The notes under the pieces were generated by a model. It was not told the origin of the DNA and searched no databases. It saw only the letters and a list, made by a program, of their open reading frames with translations. A DNA stretch of 64,000 nt from Brevundimonas vesicularis (GTDB taxonomy: Bacteria > Pseudomonadota > Alphaproteobacteria > Caulobacterales > Caulobacteraceae), in assembly GCF_027886425.1 (NCBI RefSeq), contig NZ_CP115671.1, forward strand, positions 2,914,001 to 2,978,000, in the 5' to 3' direction. Position 1 is the stretch's first letter. Every line of letters begins with the position of its first letter. Below are positions 45,221 through 53,553 of this stretch, piece by piece. Made by a program: the position numbers and the translations under genes.

Positions 45221-45739
45221 TCAGCCGTGCTTTTCGATATAGGTCTCGGGGTCCTTGTTCACCGGCTTGACGCCGGTGATGTACTCGGCCTCGAAGGCGG
45301 CGAACTTCACCGCCAGCTCATGGCGCGTCTCGACGTCGGCGTTCATGCGGAAGTCGGTCAGCCCCTGCCGCTCTTCCTCGCCCATGTGTTTGGAGTTGAC
45401 GACGTTCGCCTCGCCCACCGCGTCGAACCAGGCCTTGGTGCCGACCTTGTGCTTTTCGACCGCCTTGACCGCGTCGCGCAGCTTGTTGTGATCCTCGATG
45501 GCGTCTTCGGTCTCGCCCTCGACCGAGCCGTCCTCGGCGTCGTTGGCGCCCTCGCCCTGCTTCAGCAGCTCGGGATAGAAGAACCGTTCCTCGGCCTCGG
45601 CGTGCACATCCAGGAACGCCGACAACCGCGACCAGACGGCGCTCAGCGCATCGGTGTCCTTGGGGTCGATCTGTTCGATGATCGCAAACAGCCGACGCTG
45701 TTCGGCATGGTCGTCGAGGATCAGCTGGGTGATGTCCAT
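45221..45739 (-). CDS. Hemerythrin-domain protein
   Basis: A 172-residue cytoplasmic protein with a di-iron four-helix bundle. Candidate ligands are in DHAEQRRLFAIIEQID, FLDVHAEAEERFFYPEL, IEDHNKLRDAV and HMGEEERQGL, in the usual order of the hemerythrin HHE family. Probable role is oxygen, nitric-oxide or iron handling; family-level inference only. Confidence 0.9.
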   Translation of the reverse strand: MDITQLILDDHAEQRRLFAIIEQIDPKDTDALSAVWSRLSAFLDVHAEAEERFFYPELLKQGEGANDAEDGSVEGETEDAIEDHNKLRDAVKAVEKHKVGTKAWFDAVGEANVVNSKHMGEEERQGLTDFRMNADVETRHELAVKFAAFEAEYITGVKPVNKDPETYIEKHG

Positions 45740-45799
45740 AGGGGGCTCCAGGCGTAACGGTGAAGCCTCGTTACGCCCGGCGCACGACCCGGTTCCGTG

Positions 45800-45820
45800 C
45801 GAACGACTCGCGGTCGTTCG
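45800..45820 (-). terminator. Hairpin after yebC
   Basis: CGAACGAC and GTCGTTCG (45800-45807 and 45813-45820) form a perfect 8-bp stem 3 nt beyond the yebC stop on the minus strand, with a 5-nt loop. There is no T-run, so termination is uncertain. Confidence 0.4.
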
Positions 45821-45823
45821 GGA

Positions 45824-46597
45824 TCAGCCCGCGTACTTAGCCGCGTCCTCGTCGGAGATGTCCTCGTTGGAATAGACCGCCGACACGTCGTCCTCGGCGT
45901 CCAGCGCGTCCAGCAGCTTGAACAGGGTGCCGACGGCCTCACCGGTCACCGGCACTTCGGACTGCGGCTTCCAGACGATGGCGGTGGACTTGGGATCGCC
46001 CAGCACCTTGGACATGGCCTCGGCGACGTCGTTCAGATCCTCGAAGGCGGTCCAGATCGTGTGGCCCGGCGCGTCCTCATAGATGTCGGGCTTGACCAGG
46101 TCGCTCTCGACGTCCTGGGCGCCGGCCTCGATGGCGGCCTCCATCACGGCGTCTTCCGAACCGGCCTCTGCGGCGTAGGTGATCTTGCCCACCTTGTCCC
46201 ACATGAAGGCGACCGAGTTCATCTCACTCAGCGCGCCGCCGTTCTTCTTAAAGGCCGCGCCGATGTTGGACGCCGCGCGATTGCGGTTGTCGGTCAAGGC
46301 CTCGACGATGATGCCCACGCCGCCCGGACCCCGGCCCTCGTAGCGGACCTCTTCCATCGTATCGACGTCGCCGCCGGCGGCCTTGTTGATGGCGCGCTGG
46401 ATCACGTCCTTGGGCAGGCTTTCGGCCTTGGCGTTGTTGACCGCCAGGCGCAGGCGCGGGTTCGCCGCCGGATCCGGCAGGCCCGACTTGGCCGCCACGG
46501 TGATGTCGCGCGACAGTTTGGAGAACAGCTTGGAGCGCTGCGCATCGGCGCGCCCCTTGCGGTGCATGATGTTCTTGAATTTCGAGTGGCCGGCCAT
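45824..46597 (-). CDS. yebC: YebC/PmpR-family protein
   Basis: A 257-residue protein of the YebC/TACO1 family. The start AGHSKFKNIMHRKGRADAQR is diagnostic; YEGRGPGGVGIIVEALTDN and NGGALSEMNSVAFMW follow. Members have been described as transcription regulators and, more recently, as helping ribosomes through proline-rich stretches. It lies in the opposite orientation to the small gene after it. Confidence 0.95.
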   Translation of the reverse strand: MAGHSKFKNIMHRKGRADAQRSKLFSKLSRDITVAAKSGLPDPAANPRLRLAVNNAKAESLPKDVIQRAINKAAGGDVDTMEEVRYEGRGPGGVGIIVEALTDNRNRAASNIGAAFKKNGGALSEMNSVAFMWDKVGKITYAAEAGSEDAVMEAAIEAGAQDVESDLVKPDIYEDAPGHTIWTAFEDLNDVAEAMSKVLGDPKSTAIVWKPQSEVPVTGEAVGTLFKLLDALDAEDDVSAVYSNEDISDEDAAKYAG

Positions 46598-46745
46598 GGG
46601 ATCGTCTTTGAGCGTTCTGAACCTGAGCCGCGCCTCCTAAACGAAGAGCGGCATCCTGTCACGATACGCCGATCGGGGGCGACAGGGGTGGAACCTGTAC
46701 CGTTTGGGCGTATTGATCCGGGCAAGACAGACGGAGCGTAAAGCC

Positions 46746-46946
46746 ATGACCGCAGACGACACCATCTATGAAGCCGAAGGCTATATGGACGAGGACCTGC
46801 ACGAGGCCGACATTGTCGAGTGGTACGAAGCCCGCCCGGTCACCGTCTCCACCGCCGTCGCCACCGGCGCCATCGTCACCGCCTTCACCCTGGGCGCCCT
46901 GACCGCCGTCGGCGCCCTGTTCCTGATCGGCCGTCTGGACGACTGA
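46746..46946 (+). CDS. Small acidic membrane protein
   Basis: A 66-residue protein with an acidic N-terminal half (GYMDEDLHEADIVEWYEARP) and one hydrophobic helix from about residue 38 to the C-terminus. I chose ATG 46746 because GAGCG upstream and the composition change fit it; an in-frame start at 46704 adds 14 residues. The function is unknown. Confidence 0.6.
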   Translation: MTADDTIYEAEGYMDEDLHEADIVEWYEARPVTVSTAVATGAIVTAFTLGALTAVGALFLIGRLDD

Positions 46947-46950
46947 GGCC

Positions 46951-48234
46951 CTAGACGCTCAAGCGTAAGGCCAGGGCCGCCAGGGCGACGCCCAGGACCG
47001 GCAGGGTGAGGACCACGCCCACCTTGAAATAATAGCCCCACCCGATCTTCACACCCTTCCGCGCCAGGACGTGCAGCCACAGCAATGTGGCCAATGAGCC
47101 GATGGGCGTCATCTTCGGCCCCAGGTCGCTGCCGATGACATTGGCGTAGATCATCGCCTCCCTCGCCGCGCCCGTCGCGCCCGAGGCGTCGATCGACAGG
47201 GCGCCGATCAGGACCGTCGGCATATTGTTGGCGATGGCCGACAGGAAGGCGGTCAGGAACCCGGTTCCGAAGGCCGCGCCCCAGACCCCGCCTTGCGAGA
47301 ATCCGTCCAGCAGGCCCGCGATCTGGCGCGTCAGACCGGCGTTGCCCAGCCCATAGACGACCAGATACATCCCCAGAGAGAAGATCACGACCTGCCACGG
47401 CGCCTCGCGCAGCACCTTCGTCGTACTGATGACCGCGCCGCGCCCCGCCACGAAGAGCAGGACGACCGCCCCCGTCGCGGCGACGGCGGACACCGGCACC
47501 CCTCGCGGCTCCAGCACGAAGAAGGCGATCAGAAGAAACGCCAGGATGATCCAGCCCCAGAGGAAGGTCGCGCGGTCCTTGATCGCGCTGGACGGCGCGG
47601 CTAACCGCTCCACGTCATAGGCCTTGGGAACATCGCGCCCGAACACCGCGAACAGCACCATCAGCGTCGCCGCGATGCTCGCCAGGTTCACCGGCGCCAT
47701 GACCGCCGCATAGCGGTCGAAGCCGATGTCGAAGAAGTCGGCCGAGACGATATTGACCAGGTTGGACACTACCAGCGGCAGGCTGGCCGCGTCGGCGATG
47801 AAGCCCGCCGCCATCACGAAGGCCAGCGTCGCCTTGGGGCCATAGCCGAGCGCCAGCAGCATGGCGATGACGATGGGCGTCAGGATCAGCGCCGCCCCGT
47901 CGTTGGCGAAGACCGCCGACACCGCCGCGCCCAGCAGGACGAACAGGACGAACAGCCTGCGCCCATGGCCGCCGCCCCATCGCCCGACATGCAGCGCCGC
48001 CCATTCGAAGAAGCCGGCCTCGTCCAGCAACAGGCTGATGATGATGATCGCGACGAAGGTCGCCGTGGCGTTCCAGACGATGTCCCAGACCACAGGGATG
48101 TCGGCCAGGGTGACGAAGCCCAGCAACAGCGCCGCCGCCGCACCGCCCATTGCGCTCCAGCCGATCTGCAGGCCCTTCGGCTGCCAGATCACCAGGGTGA
48201 TGGTGACCGCGAAGATCAGAAAGGCGACGATCAT
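46951..48234 (-). CDS. arsB: Arsenite efflux transporter ArsB-type
   Basis: An ion-transporter superfamily protein of 427 residues with about eleven membrane helices. AGFIADAASLPLVVSNLVNI and ANNMPTVLIGALSID match ArsB signatures; it exports arsenite (and antimonite) alone or with ArsA. The start is ATG 48234; an ATG 12 nt earlier adds 4 residues. It is divergent from arsR, and arsC follows, so this is a complete small arsenic-resistance set. Confidence 0.9.
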   Translation of the reverse strand: MIVAFLIFAVTITLVIWQPKGLQIGWSAMGGAAAALLLGFVTLADIPVVWDIVWNATATFVAIIIISLLLDEAGFFEWAALHVGRWGGGHGRRLFVLFVLLGAAVSAVFANDGAALILTPIVIAMLLALGYGPKATLAFVMAAGFIADAASLPLVVSNLVNIVSADFFDIGFDRYAAVMAPVNLASIAATLMVLFAVFGRDVPKAYDVERLAAPSSAIKDRATFLWGWIILAFLLIAFFVLEPRGVPVSAVAATGAVVLLFVAGRGAVISTTKVLREAPWQVVIFSLGMYLVVYGLGNAGLTRQIAGLLDGFSQGGVWGAAFGTGFLTAFLSAIANNMPTVLIGALSIDASGATGAAREAMIYANVIGSDLGPKMTPIGSLATLLWLHVLARKGVKIGWGYYFKVGVVLTLPVLGVALAALALRLSV

Positions 48235-48296
48235 GGGCGGCTCCATCCCGGCCGACCGACGACCGCAGCGCCCCCTCTAGCTTGCATGACACCATA

Positions 48297-48315
48297 TTTC
48301 CAGTATCTTGGAATA
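48297..48315. promoter_or_regulatory. Possible ArsR operator
   Basis: The short arms TTCCA and TGGAA (48298-48302 and 48309-48313) are separated by 6 nt, directly upstream of the arsR ATG in the 81-nt arsB/arsR gap. The match is imperfect and only the position is strong. Confidence 0.4.
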
Positions 48316-48651
48316 ATGGAATCCGAACCGGCCATTCTCGCGCTCGCCGCCCTGGCGCAATCCACGCGACTGGACGCCTTCCGGCTGCTGGTCCGCCATG
48401 CGCCGGACGGCCTGCCGGCCGGAGAGATTGCGGACCGGCTCGCCGTTCCGACCAATACGATGTCGGCGCATCTGGGCGTGCTGTCGCGCGCCGGGCTGAT
48501 CGCGTCCCAGAGGCGCAGCCGGTCGATCATCTACCGCGCCGATCTGGATCGACTGGGCGAGGTCGTGCTGTTCCTGCTCAAGGACTGCTGCCAGGGCCGC
48601 GCCGAGCTTTGCCAACCCTTGCTGGCCGAACTGGCCCCCTGCTGCGACTGA
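48316..48651 (+). CDS. arsR: Arsenic-responsive repressor ArsR
   Basis: An ArsR/SmtB-type winged-helix repressor of 111 residues. The recognition helix region is VPTNTMSAHLGVLSRAGLI. Cysteines are absent from the usual helix site but occur as C91, C92 and C99 (DCCQGRAELC), close to the C-terminal three-cysteine arsenite site of the Acidithiobacillus ArsR, with another CC pair at 109-110. It sits upstream of arsC (6-nt gap) and is divergent from arsB. Confidence 0.9.
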   Translation: MESEPAILALAALAQSTRLDAFRLLVRHAPDGLPAGEIADRLAVPTNTMSAHLGVLSRAGLIASQRRSRSIIYRADLDRLGEVVLFLLKDCCQGRAELCQPLLAELAPCCD

Positions 48652-48657
48652 GGCCCA

Positions 48658-49062
48658 ATGGACGTCGTCATCTATCACAACCCCGCCTGCGGCACGTCGC
48701 GCAACACCCTGGCCCTGATCCGCCACGTCGGGATCGAACCGCATGTGATCGAGTATCTGAAGACCCCGCCCAGCCGCGCGCTGGTGGCCCAACTGGTCGA
48801 GCGGATGGGTGGATCGGTGCGCGATATCCTGCGCGAAAAGGGCACGCCCTACGCCGACCTAGGCCTGGGCGACACAAGCCTGTCGGACGACCAACTGCTG
48901 GACGCCATCGCGGCGCACCCGATCCTGATGAACCGCCCCATCGTCGTCTCACCCCTGGGCGTCAAACTGTGCCGCCCGTCCGAGACGGTTCTGGACCTGC
49001 TGCCCGACCCTCTCGCCGAGCCTTTCGTCAAGGAAGACGGCCAGGTCATTCTCGACGCCTAG
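48658..49062 (+). CDS. arsC: Arsenate reductase, glutaredoxin-dependent
   Basis: Reduces arsenate to arsenite with glutathione and glutaredoxin. It has 134 residues with the catalytic Cys 11 in HNPACGTSRNTLALIR; the conserved arginines lie in the MNRPIVV and KLCRPSETV segments. Its product is exported by ArsB. It lies 6 nt after arsR. Confidence 0.95.
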   Translation: MDVVIYHNPACGTSRNTLALIRHVGIEPHVIEYLKTPPSRALVAQLVERMGGSVRDILREKGTPYADLGLGDTSLSDDQLLDAIAAHPILMNRPIVVSPLGVKLCRPSETVLDLLPDPLAEPFVKEDGQVILDA

Positions 49063-49077
49063 GGGCGGGCGCGAGGT

Positions 49078-49596
49078 CTATGACGCGCGTTGCCCGTCCA
49101 GCCAGTCCAGACGTCTGAGCTGCAGGTTGATCGCCAGTTCGATGCGGGGCCGCTCGATCGGGTCCAGCGACATCACATACTGACGCAAGGCGGCGATTTC
49201 CGCCTCCACCGTGCGCCTCAGGACCGCCATGGCCTCAGCCTTTCGGACAGGCGGCAGTCGGTCCCACATGCCTGAGCGCAAGCGGAAGGGATCCAGACCG
49301 ACACTGGCGGCGCGCTCGGCGTCGCAAATCCAGTCTTCCATCACCGCGACTCCCTTGGGCGTCAGGGACAGAAGAACCGTGCCCCGGCCCGAGCCCGTCT
49401 CGACCGCTTCGATCACGCCTCGATCCGTCAATCGTCGAATGGCCGGATAGACGGCGCCGGCGCTGCCTCTCCATTCCAGAGACATCGACTCTTGGAACGC
49501 CTTGCGGACCTTGAAGGCGGTCGAGGCTCCGCGATGGTGGATTTCCGACAGGATGGCGCCTTCCAGCTCCGTCAGGCGTCCTTGCCGATTGTTCAT
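49078..49596 (-). CDS. PadR-family transcriptional regulator
   Basis: A 172-residue winged-helix repressor. The N-terminal domain has EGAILSEIHHRGASTAFKV and YPAIRRLTDRGVIEAVETG; the C-terminal helical domain (residues 95-172) is for dimerisation. It is divergent from a secreted aspartic protease, with a perfect palindrome between them that is likely its operator. PadR proteins usually repress the neighbour until a ligand appears. Confidence 0.9.
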   Translation of the reverse strand: MNNRQGRLTELEGAILSEIHHRGASTAFKVRKAFQESMSLEWRGSAGAVYPAIRRLTDRGVIEAVETGSGRGTVLLSLTPKGVAVMEDWICDAERAASVGLDPFRLRSGMWDRLPPVRKAEAMAVLRRTVEAEIAALRQYVMSLDPIERPRIELAINLQLRRLDWLDGQRAS

Positions 49597-49611
49597 TTGA
49601 CCCGATCCGAC

Positions 49612-49636
49612 TCGATAGTCCTAATCGGACTATCGA
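49612..49636. promoter_or_regulatory. Perfect palindrome, likely PadR operator
   Basis: TCGATAGTCC (49612-49621), spacer TAATC, GGACTATCGA (49627-49636). Both 10-nt arms match exactly. It lies in the 57-nt gap between padR (minus) and the protease gene (plus), so a dimer bound here could control both. Confidence 0.7.
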
Positions 49637-49653
49637 CGTCTATGGAGGAATGC

Positions 49654-50562
49654 ATGATCCGGTCCCTGTTCAAACGCGCCATGGCGGCGTCCTGCCTGGC
49701 CGGGGTCAGCCTATCGGCTGGCCTCGCTGCGGCGCAAGCCGCACCCGTCGCTCAAGCGACCCCTCAGGCGACCGCCCCGGCGCCGGCGGCCGCTGTGGCC
49801 CGCATTCCGCTCTATGTCTCGGACGGCCGCGCGCTTCTGATGATGCGGATCAACGGCGGCCATCCTGCGCCCGTCGTCTTCGACACCGGCACCAACGGCA
49901 ATCTGATCTACAAGTCCTACGCCGACGACATCGGCATGCCGAATGTGGGACCGTCCCAGTCCAGGGACGGCAGCACGGGCCTGATGGTGCCCGGCTATAC
50001 GACCAGTCTGAAGGGCGTGACCCTGGGCGGCTATGAGATCACCGAGGGCCCCGCCACCGTCTTCGAGTTCAGGGACGAGGACGAAGTCGGCATCTTCGGC
50101 CCCAACAGCTTTCCCGGAAAACTGGTCGAGATGAACCTGGCGAAAGGCGAGCTGCGCGTTATGGCGCCCGATGCGCCCCAGCGCCCCGAAGGCCCCGGAC
50201 ACGCCTATTCCGACGACGAACGGCTGCCGGTCGTCGCCCTGGATCTGCCGGGCGCCTCGGTCGAGGCGACCCTGGACACCGGCAACGACAGCGCCTTCCT
50301 CCTGCCGCTGTCTCTGGTCAGCCAGATCAAGCTGAAGGGCGAGCCGCGCAAGATCGGCATTGCGACCTCGGCCGCCGGAACCCAGCCGGTGTACGAGGCC
50401 CAGGCCGATTGTCCGGTCAAGGTCGGCGGCGTCGTGGTCGACAGCCCCAAGCTGCACTTCATCGAGGGCGGAACCCCCAATATCGGCCTGCCCATGATGC
50501 GCAAGTTCCGGTTCGTCTTCGACCCCACCAACGAACGGACCTGGGTCCTGGCGGGCGACTGA
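49654..50562 (+). CDS. Exported aspartic protease-like protein with two DTG motifs
   Basis: A 302-residue protein. Signal peptide about residues 1-31, then an Ala/Pro-rich linker. Two retropepsin-like half-sites are visible: VVFDTGTNGNLI near residue 74 and ATLDTGNDSAFLL near residue 208, so one chain may form a complete two-aspartate active site. Later glycine-rich beta strands (GGTPNIGLPMM) complete the second half. ATG 49654 has GGAGGA upstream at good spacing. It is likely repressed by the divergent PadR protein. Confidence 0.85.
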   Translation: MIRSLFKRAMAASCLAGVSLSAGLAAAQAAPVAQATPQATAPAPAAAVARIPLYVSDGRALLMMRINGGHPAPVVFDTGTNGNLIYKSYADDIGMPNVGPSQSRDGSTGLMVPGYTTSLKGVTLGGYEITEGPATVFEFRDEDEVGIFGPNSFPGKLVEMNLAKGELRVMAPDAPQRPEGPGHAYSDDERLPVVALDLPGASVEATLDTGNDSAFLLPLSLVSQIKLKGEPRKIGIATSAAGTQPVYEAQADCPVKVGGVVVDSPKLHFIEGGTPNIGLPMMRKFRFVFDPTNERTWVLAGD

Positions 50563-50584
50563 CGTTCAGGGCGGTCCGATGCCG

Positions 50585-51127
50585 TCAGGCGTCGGACCGT
50601 TCAGGCGTCTGCGGGACGCGATCCGTCAGCAGCTTCAGGACCTTGGCGGTGATGGCCAGTTCCTCGTCCGTCACGCCCGCCAGCAGTCGGGTGCGATCCT
50701 CGCGCGCGACACGATCGGAGGCGTTCAGCGCCTCCAGCCCCTTGGGCTCCAGCCGGATCAGATTGGCGCGTCCGTCGCCGCAAAACGGATGACGCGACAC
50801 CAGACCTTCTTCGATCGAGAGCTTGATGCGGCGTGACAGCGACGCCTCCGATATCCGCAGGATCGCCGCCAGCTCCGACTGCGTCAGCCCCTTGGGCTTG
50901 GACGCCAGAACATACAGGTGCGCGCGCTGCGCCGCCGTATAGCCTCGGCCGCGAAACAGCGCATTGGCCCGCGTGATCCACGCCCGGGCCACGAAGGCGA
51001 TGCGCATGGACACGACCAGTTCCAGGCTTCCGCGCGGATCGTCCCCGGTCGTCGATGCATCCGCCTCCGTAAGGCTCAGATAGAAGGCGTCATCGAGATC
51101 GGCGGGGTCGGAAGGCATTGGCATCAC
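50585..51127 (-). CDS. MarR-family transcriptional regulator
   Basis: A 180-residue regulator with a winged helix around ASKPKGLTQSELAAILRISE, a recognition helix SLSRRIKLSIEEGLVSR and the wing GDGRANLIRLEPKG. It lies downstream of a thioesterase gene on the same strand. The ligand is not known. Confidence 0.9.
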   Translation of the reverse strand: MMPMPSDPADLDDAFYLSLTEADASTTGDDPRGSLELVVSMRIAFVARAWITRANALFRGRGYTAAQRAHLYVLASKPKGLTQSELAAILRISEASLSRRIKLSIEEGLVSRHPFCGDGRANLIRLEPKGLEALNASDRVAREDRTRLLAGVTDEELAITAKVLKLLTDRVPQTPERSDA

Positions 51128-51165
51128 GCAAACAGGCGCTGGATTTCAGGCGAAGGGCGACAGCC

Positions 51166-51600
51166 CTACCCCGCGCGCAGGTTCTCCACCACGCTTCTCA
51201 GCCGCGCCGGCAGCGGCTTGGGCCGGCGGGTTTCGGCGTCGACATAGACGTGGACGAAATGGCCGATGGCGGCGGGAACATCCACGCTGCGCTTGAAGAC
51301 CGCAAAGCCGTAGGTGACGCTGGAGGTGCCGATCGCATCGACCTTGATCCCGACCTCGATCACATCGGGAAACTTCAGCGACGAGGTGTAGCGGCAGCCG
51401 GAATCCACCACCAGGCCGATCGATTCCGTCAGCGCATTGGCGATCAGCAGGTGGGCGTTCACCGCCGAGTCGACGAACTCGTAGAATTTGGCGTTGTTGA
51501 TATGGCCGTACTGGTCGTTGTCGGCCCAGCGGGTGGAGACCATGTGAAAGGCCTTGTAGGTCGCCCGTTGCGCCAGCGCGCCCTCGTCTCGTTTCGGCAT
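51166..51600 (-). CDS. Acyl-CoA thioesterase, hot-dog fold
   Basis: A 144-residue 4-hydroxybenzoyl-CoA-type thioesterase. The active-site block is TRWADNDQYGHINNAKFYEF (Asp near residue 27), followed by GCRYTSSLKFPDVIEVGIKV. It is 38 nt upstream of the marR gene and divergent from the alcohol dehydrogenase. The acyl substrate is unknown. Confidence 0.9.
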   Translation of the reverse strand: MPKRDEGALAQRATYKAFHMVSTRWADNDQYGHINNAKFYEFVDSAVNAHLLIANALTESIGLVVDSGCRYTSSLKFPDVIEVGIKVDAIGTSSVTYGFAVFKRSVDVPAAIGHFVHVYVDAETRRPKPLPARLRSVVENLRAG

Positions 51601-51736
51601 CGTCGTCTCCCTCGGCGACGCGAACCGTCGCTCTCGATCCCGACGCTCTAGCTTGGACGACGTTAGGTCAAGCGCCTATCGATAGGAGTCTGATCACGAA
51701 CGCGCTGGCCGACAGCGCCCCAGAGGGCCGACCGAT

Positions 51737-52867
51737 ATGAGCCTCCAGACCCGCGCCGCCGTCCTGTCCCGCATGGGCGCCGTCCACCCTTACGCCGACA
51801 GCCGCCCCCTGTCGGTCCAGACCGTCACGCTGGACCCGCCCGGCCCCGGCGAGGTGCTGGTCGCGATCAAGGCGGCGGGCCTGTGCCACTCGGACCTGTC
51901 GGTCATCAACGGCGACCGCCCTCGTCCCCTGCCCATGGCCCTGGGGCACGAGGCGGCGGGCGTGGTCAAGGCGCTGGGGGACGGCGTCACCGATCTCGCC
52001 ATCGGCGATCACGTCGTCATGGTCTTCATGCCGTCGTGCGGCCATTGCGATCCCTGCGCTGGCGGCCGTCCTGCCCTGTGCGAGCCGGGCGCCGCCGCCA
52101 ACGGCCGGGGCGAGCTTCTGTCCGGCGCCCGCCGCATTTCCCGCGAGGGCGAGCCGGTCAACCACCACCTCGGCTGCTCCGCCTTCGCCGAGCGAGCCGT
52201 CGTCTCGCGACGCTCCCTGGTCAAGATCGATCCCAACCTGCCGTTCGAAGAGGCGGCCCTGTTCGGCTGCGCCGTCCTGACCGGCGTCGGGGCCGTTGTG
52301 AACACCGCCGGCGTCAAGGCGGGCCAGAGCGTCGTCGTCATCGGCCTGGGCGGCGTGGGCCTGGCCAGCGTGCTGGGCGCCCTGGCCTCGGGCGCCAGCC
52401 CCGTCGTCGCCGTCGACCTGTCCGAGAACAAGCTGGCCCTGGCCCGCACCCTCGGCGCGGTCGAAACCGTCAACGCCGCCGACCCCGATGCGGTCGATCA
52501 GGTCCGCGCCCTGACGAACGGCGGCGCCGACGTCGCCTTCGAGATGGCCGGCTCGCTCCGGGCGCTGGAGGCGGCGTGGAAGATGACCCGGCGCGGCGGA
52601 ACCACCGTCACTGCCGGCCTGCCGCCGCCCGATGCGGCCCTTGCCGTCAATGTCGTCTCCCTCGTCGGCGAAGAGCGCACGCTGAAGGGCTCCTACATCG
52701 GAACCTGCGTCCCCAGCCGCGACATCCCCCGCTACGTCGCCCTGTATCGCCAGGGCCGCCTGCCGGTGGATCGCCTGATGAGCGGCGTCATTCCCCTGGA
52801 TGACATCAACGCCGGTTTCGACCGCCTCCACGCCGGCGAGGTCGTGCGGCTGATCGTCAAACCCTGA
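51737..52867 (+). CDS. Zinc-dependent alcohol dehydrogenase
   Basis: A class III-like medium-chain dehydrogenase of 376 residues. Catalytic zinc ligands are in GLCHSDLS and GHEAAGVVKALG, the structural zinc is held by CGHCDPCAGGRPALC, and the NAD site is GLGGVGLASVLGA. The enzyme resembles S-hydroxymethyl-glutathione and aryl-alcohol dehydrogenases, so the real substrate is uncertain. Confidence 0.92.
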   Translation: MSLQTRAAVLSRMGAVHPYADSRPLSVQTVTLDPPGPGEVLVAIKAAGLCHSDLSVINGDRPRPLPMALGHEAAGVVKALGDGVTDLAIGDHVVMVFMPSCGHCDPCAGGRPALCEPGAAANGRGELLSGARRISREGEPVNHHLGCSAFAERAVVSRRSLVKIDPNLPFEEAALFGCAVLTGVGAVVNTAGVKAGQSVVVIGLGGVGLASVLGALASGASPVVAVDLSENKLALARTLGAVETVNAADPDAVDQVRALTNGGADVAFEMAGSLRALEAAWKMTRRGGTTVTAGLPPPDAALAVNVVSLVGEERTLKGSYIGTCVPSRDIPRYVALYRQGRLPVDRLMSGVIPLDDINAGFDRLHAGEVVRLIVKP

Positions 52868-52946
52868 CGACACTGTAATCCCGCCGCCCGGTTTCGGCCG
52901 CAAATCCGCAGACCAATGTCCGCTCAAGCTTCAGCGGAGATCTTCC

Positions 52947-53549
52947 ATGCGCCCGTCTCGCCTGTCCTGCGCCGCCGCGATGTCGGCCGTCGTCCTCGCC
53001 TTTGCCGTTCCGGCCCTGGCGCAGGAGACCTCGCCTCAAAACAACGCCGAGATGGCCGCCATCTTCGCCGCCGACCAGGCCGTGCGTCAGGTCGCGCCCG
53101 AAAAATTCCGCGACCGCGCCTTTGTCAACGAGATGCTGGCCGCCGACGCCGCGCGCCGGGTCCAGACCCGCGCCCTGCTGGACGCCGGCGCGCTCCAGAC
53201 CGGCGAGGACTACCGGGCCGCCGCCTTCGTCTTCCAGCACGGCTCTACGCCCGAGGATTATCTGCTGGCCCATAGCCTGGCCGTCGCCGCTGTGGACAAG
53301 GGCTCGCCCGAAGGCGCCTGGATCGCCGCCGCGACGCTGGATCGCTATCTGCAGATGACCGACAAGGCCCAGATCTACGGCACCCAGACCCGCAAGACCC
53401 GCGACGCCCCGGCCACCCTCGATCCCTACGACCGCGCCCTGATCCCCGACAGCCTGCGCGCCGTCTTCGGCGTCCCGCCCCAGTCGGAACAGGACGCCCG
53501 TCTGGCGGCCGTCAACGCCGCGGCGGAGGCCGCGGCGTCCAAGCCCTGA
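52947..53549 (+). CDS. Exported DUF6624-type protein
   Basis: A 200-residue protein with a signal peptide (about residues 1-25, ending ALAQE). The motif TGEDYRAAAFVFQHGSTPED (about residues 88-107), then EGAWIAAATLDRYLQ and IYGTQ, is shared with a family I know as DUF6624. The function is not known. Its stop faces that of the S9 peptidase gene 4 nt away. Confidence 0.75.
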   Translation: MRPSRLSCAAAMSAVVLAFAVPALAQETSPQNNAEMAAIFAADQAVRQVAPEKFRDRAFVNEMLAADAARRVQTRALLDAGALQTGEDYRAAAFVFQHGSTPEDYLLAHSLAVAAVDKGSPEGAWIAAATLDRYLQMTDKAQIYGTQTRKTRDAPATLDPYDRALIPDSLRAVFGVPPQSEQDARLAAVNAAAEAAASKP

Positions 53550-53553
53550 TTGC

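Noticed and set aside
51668..52927. A 419-codon minus-strand frame opposite the alcohol dehydrogenase.
   Set aside because: Low-complexity Gly/Asp/Arg shadow of a clear zinc dehydrogenase.
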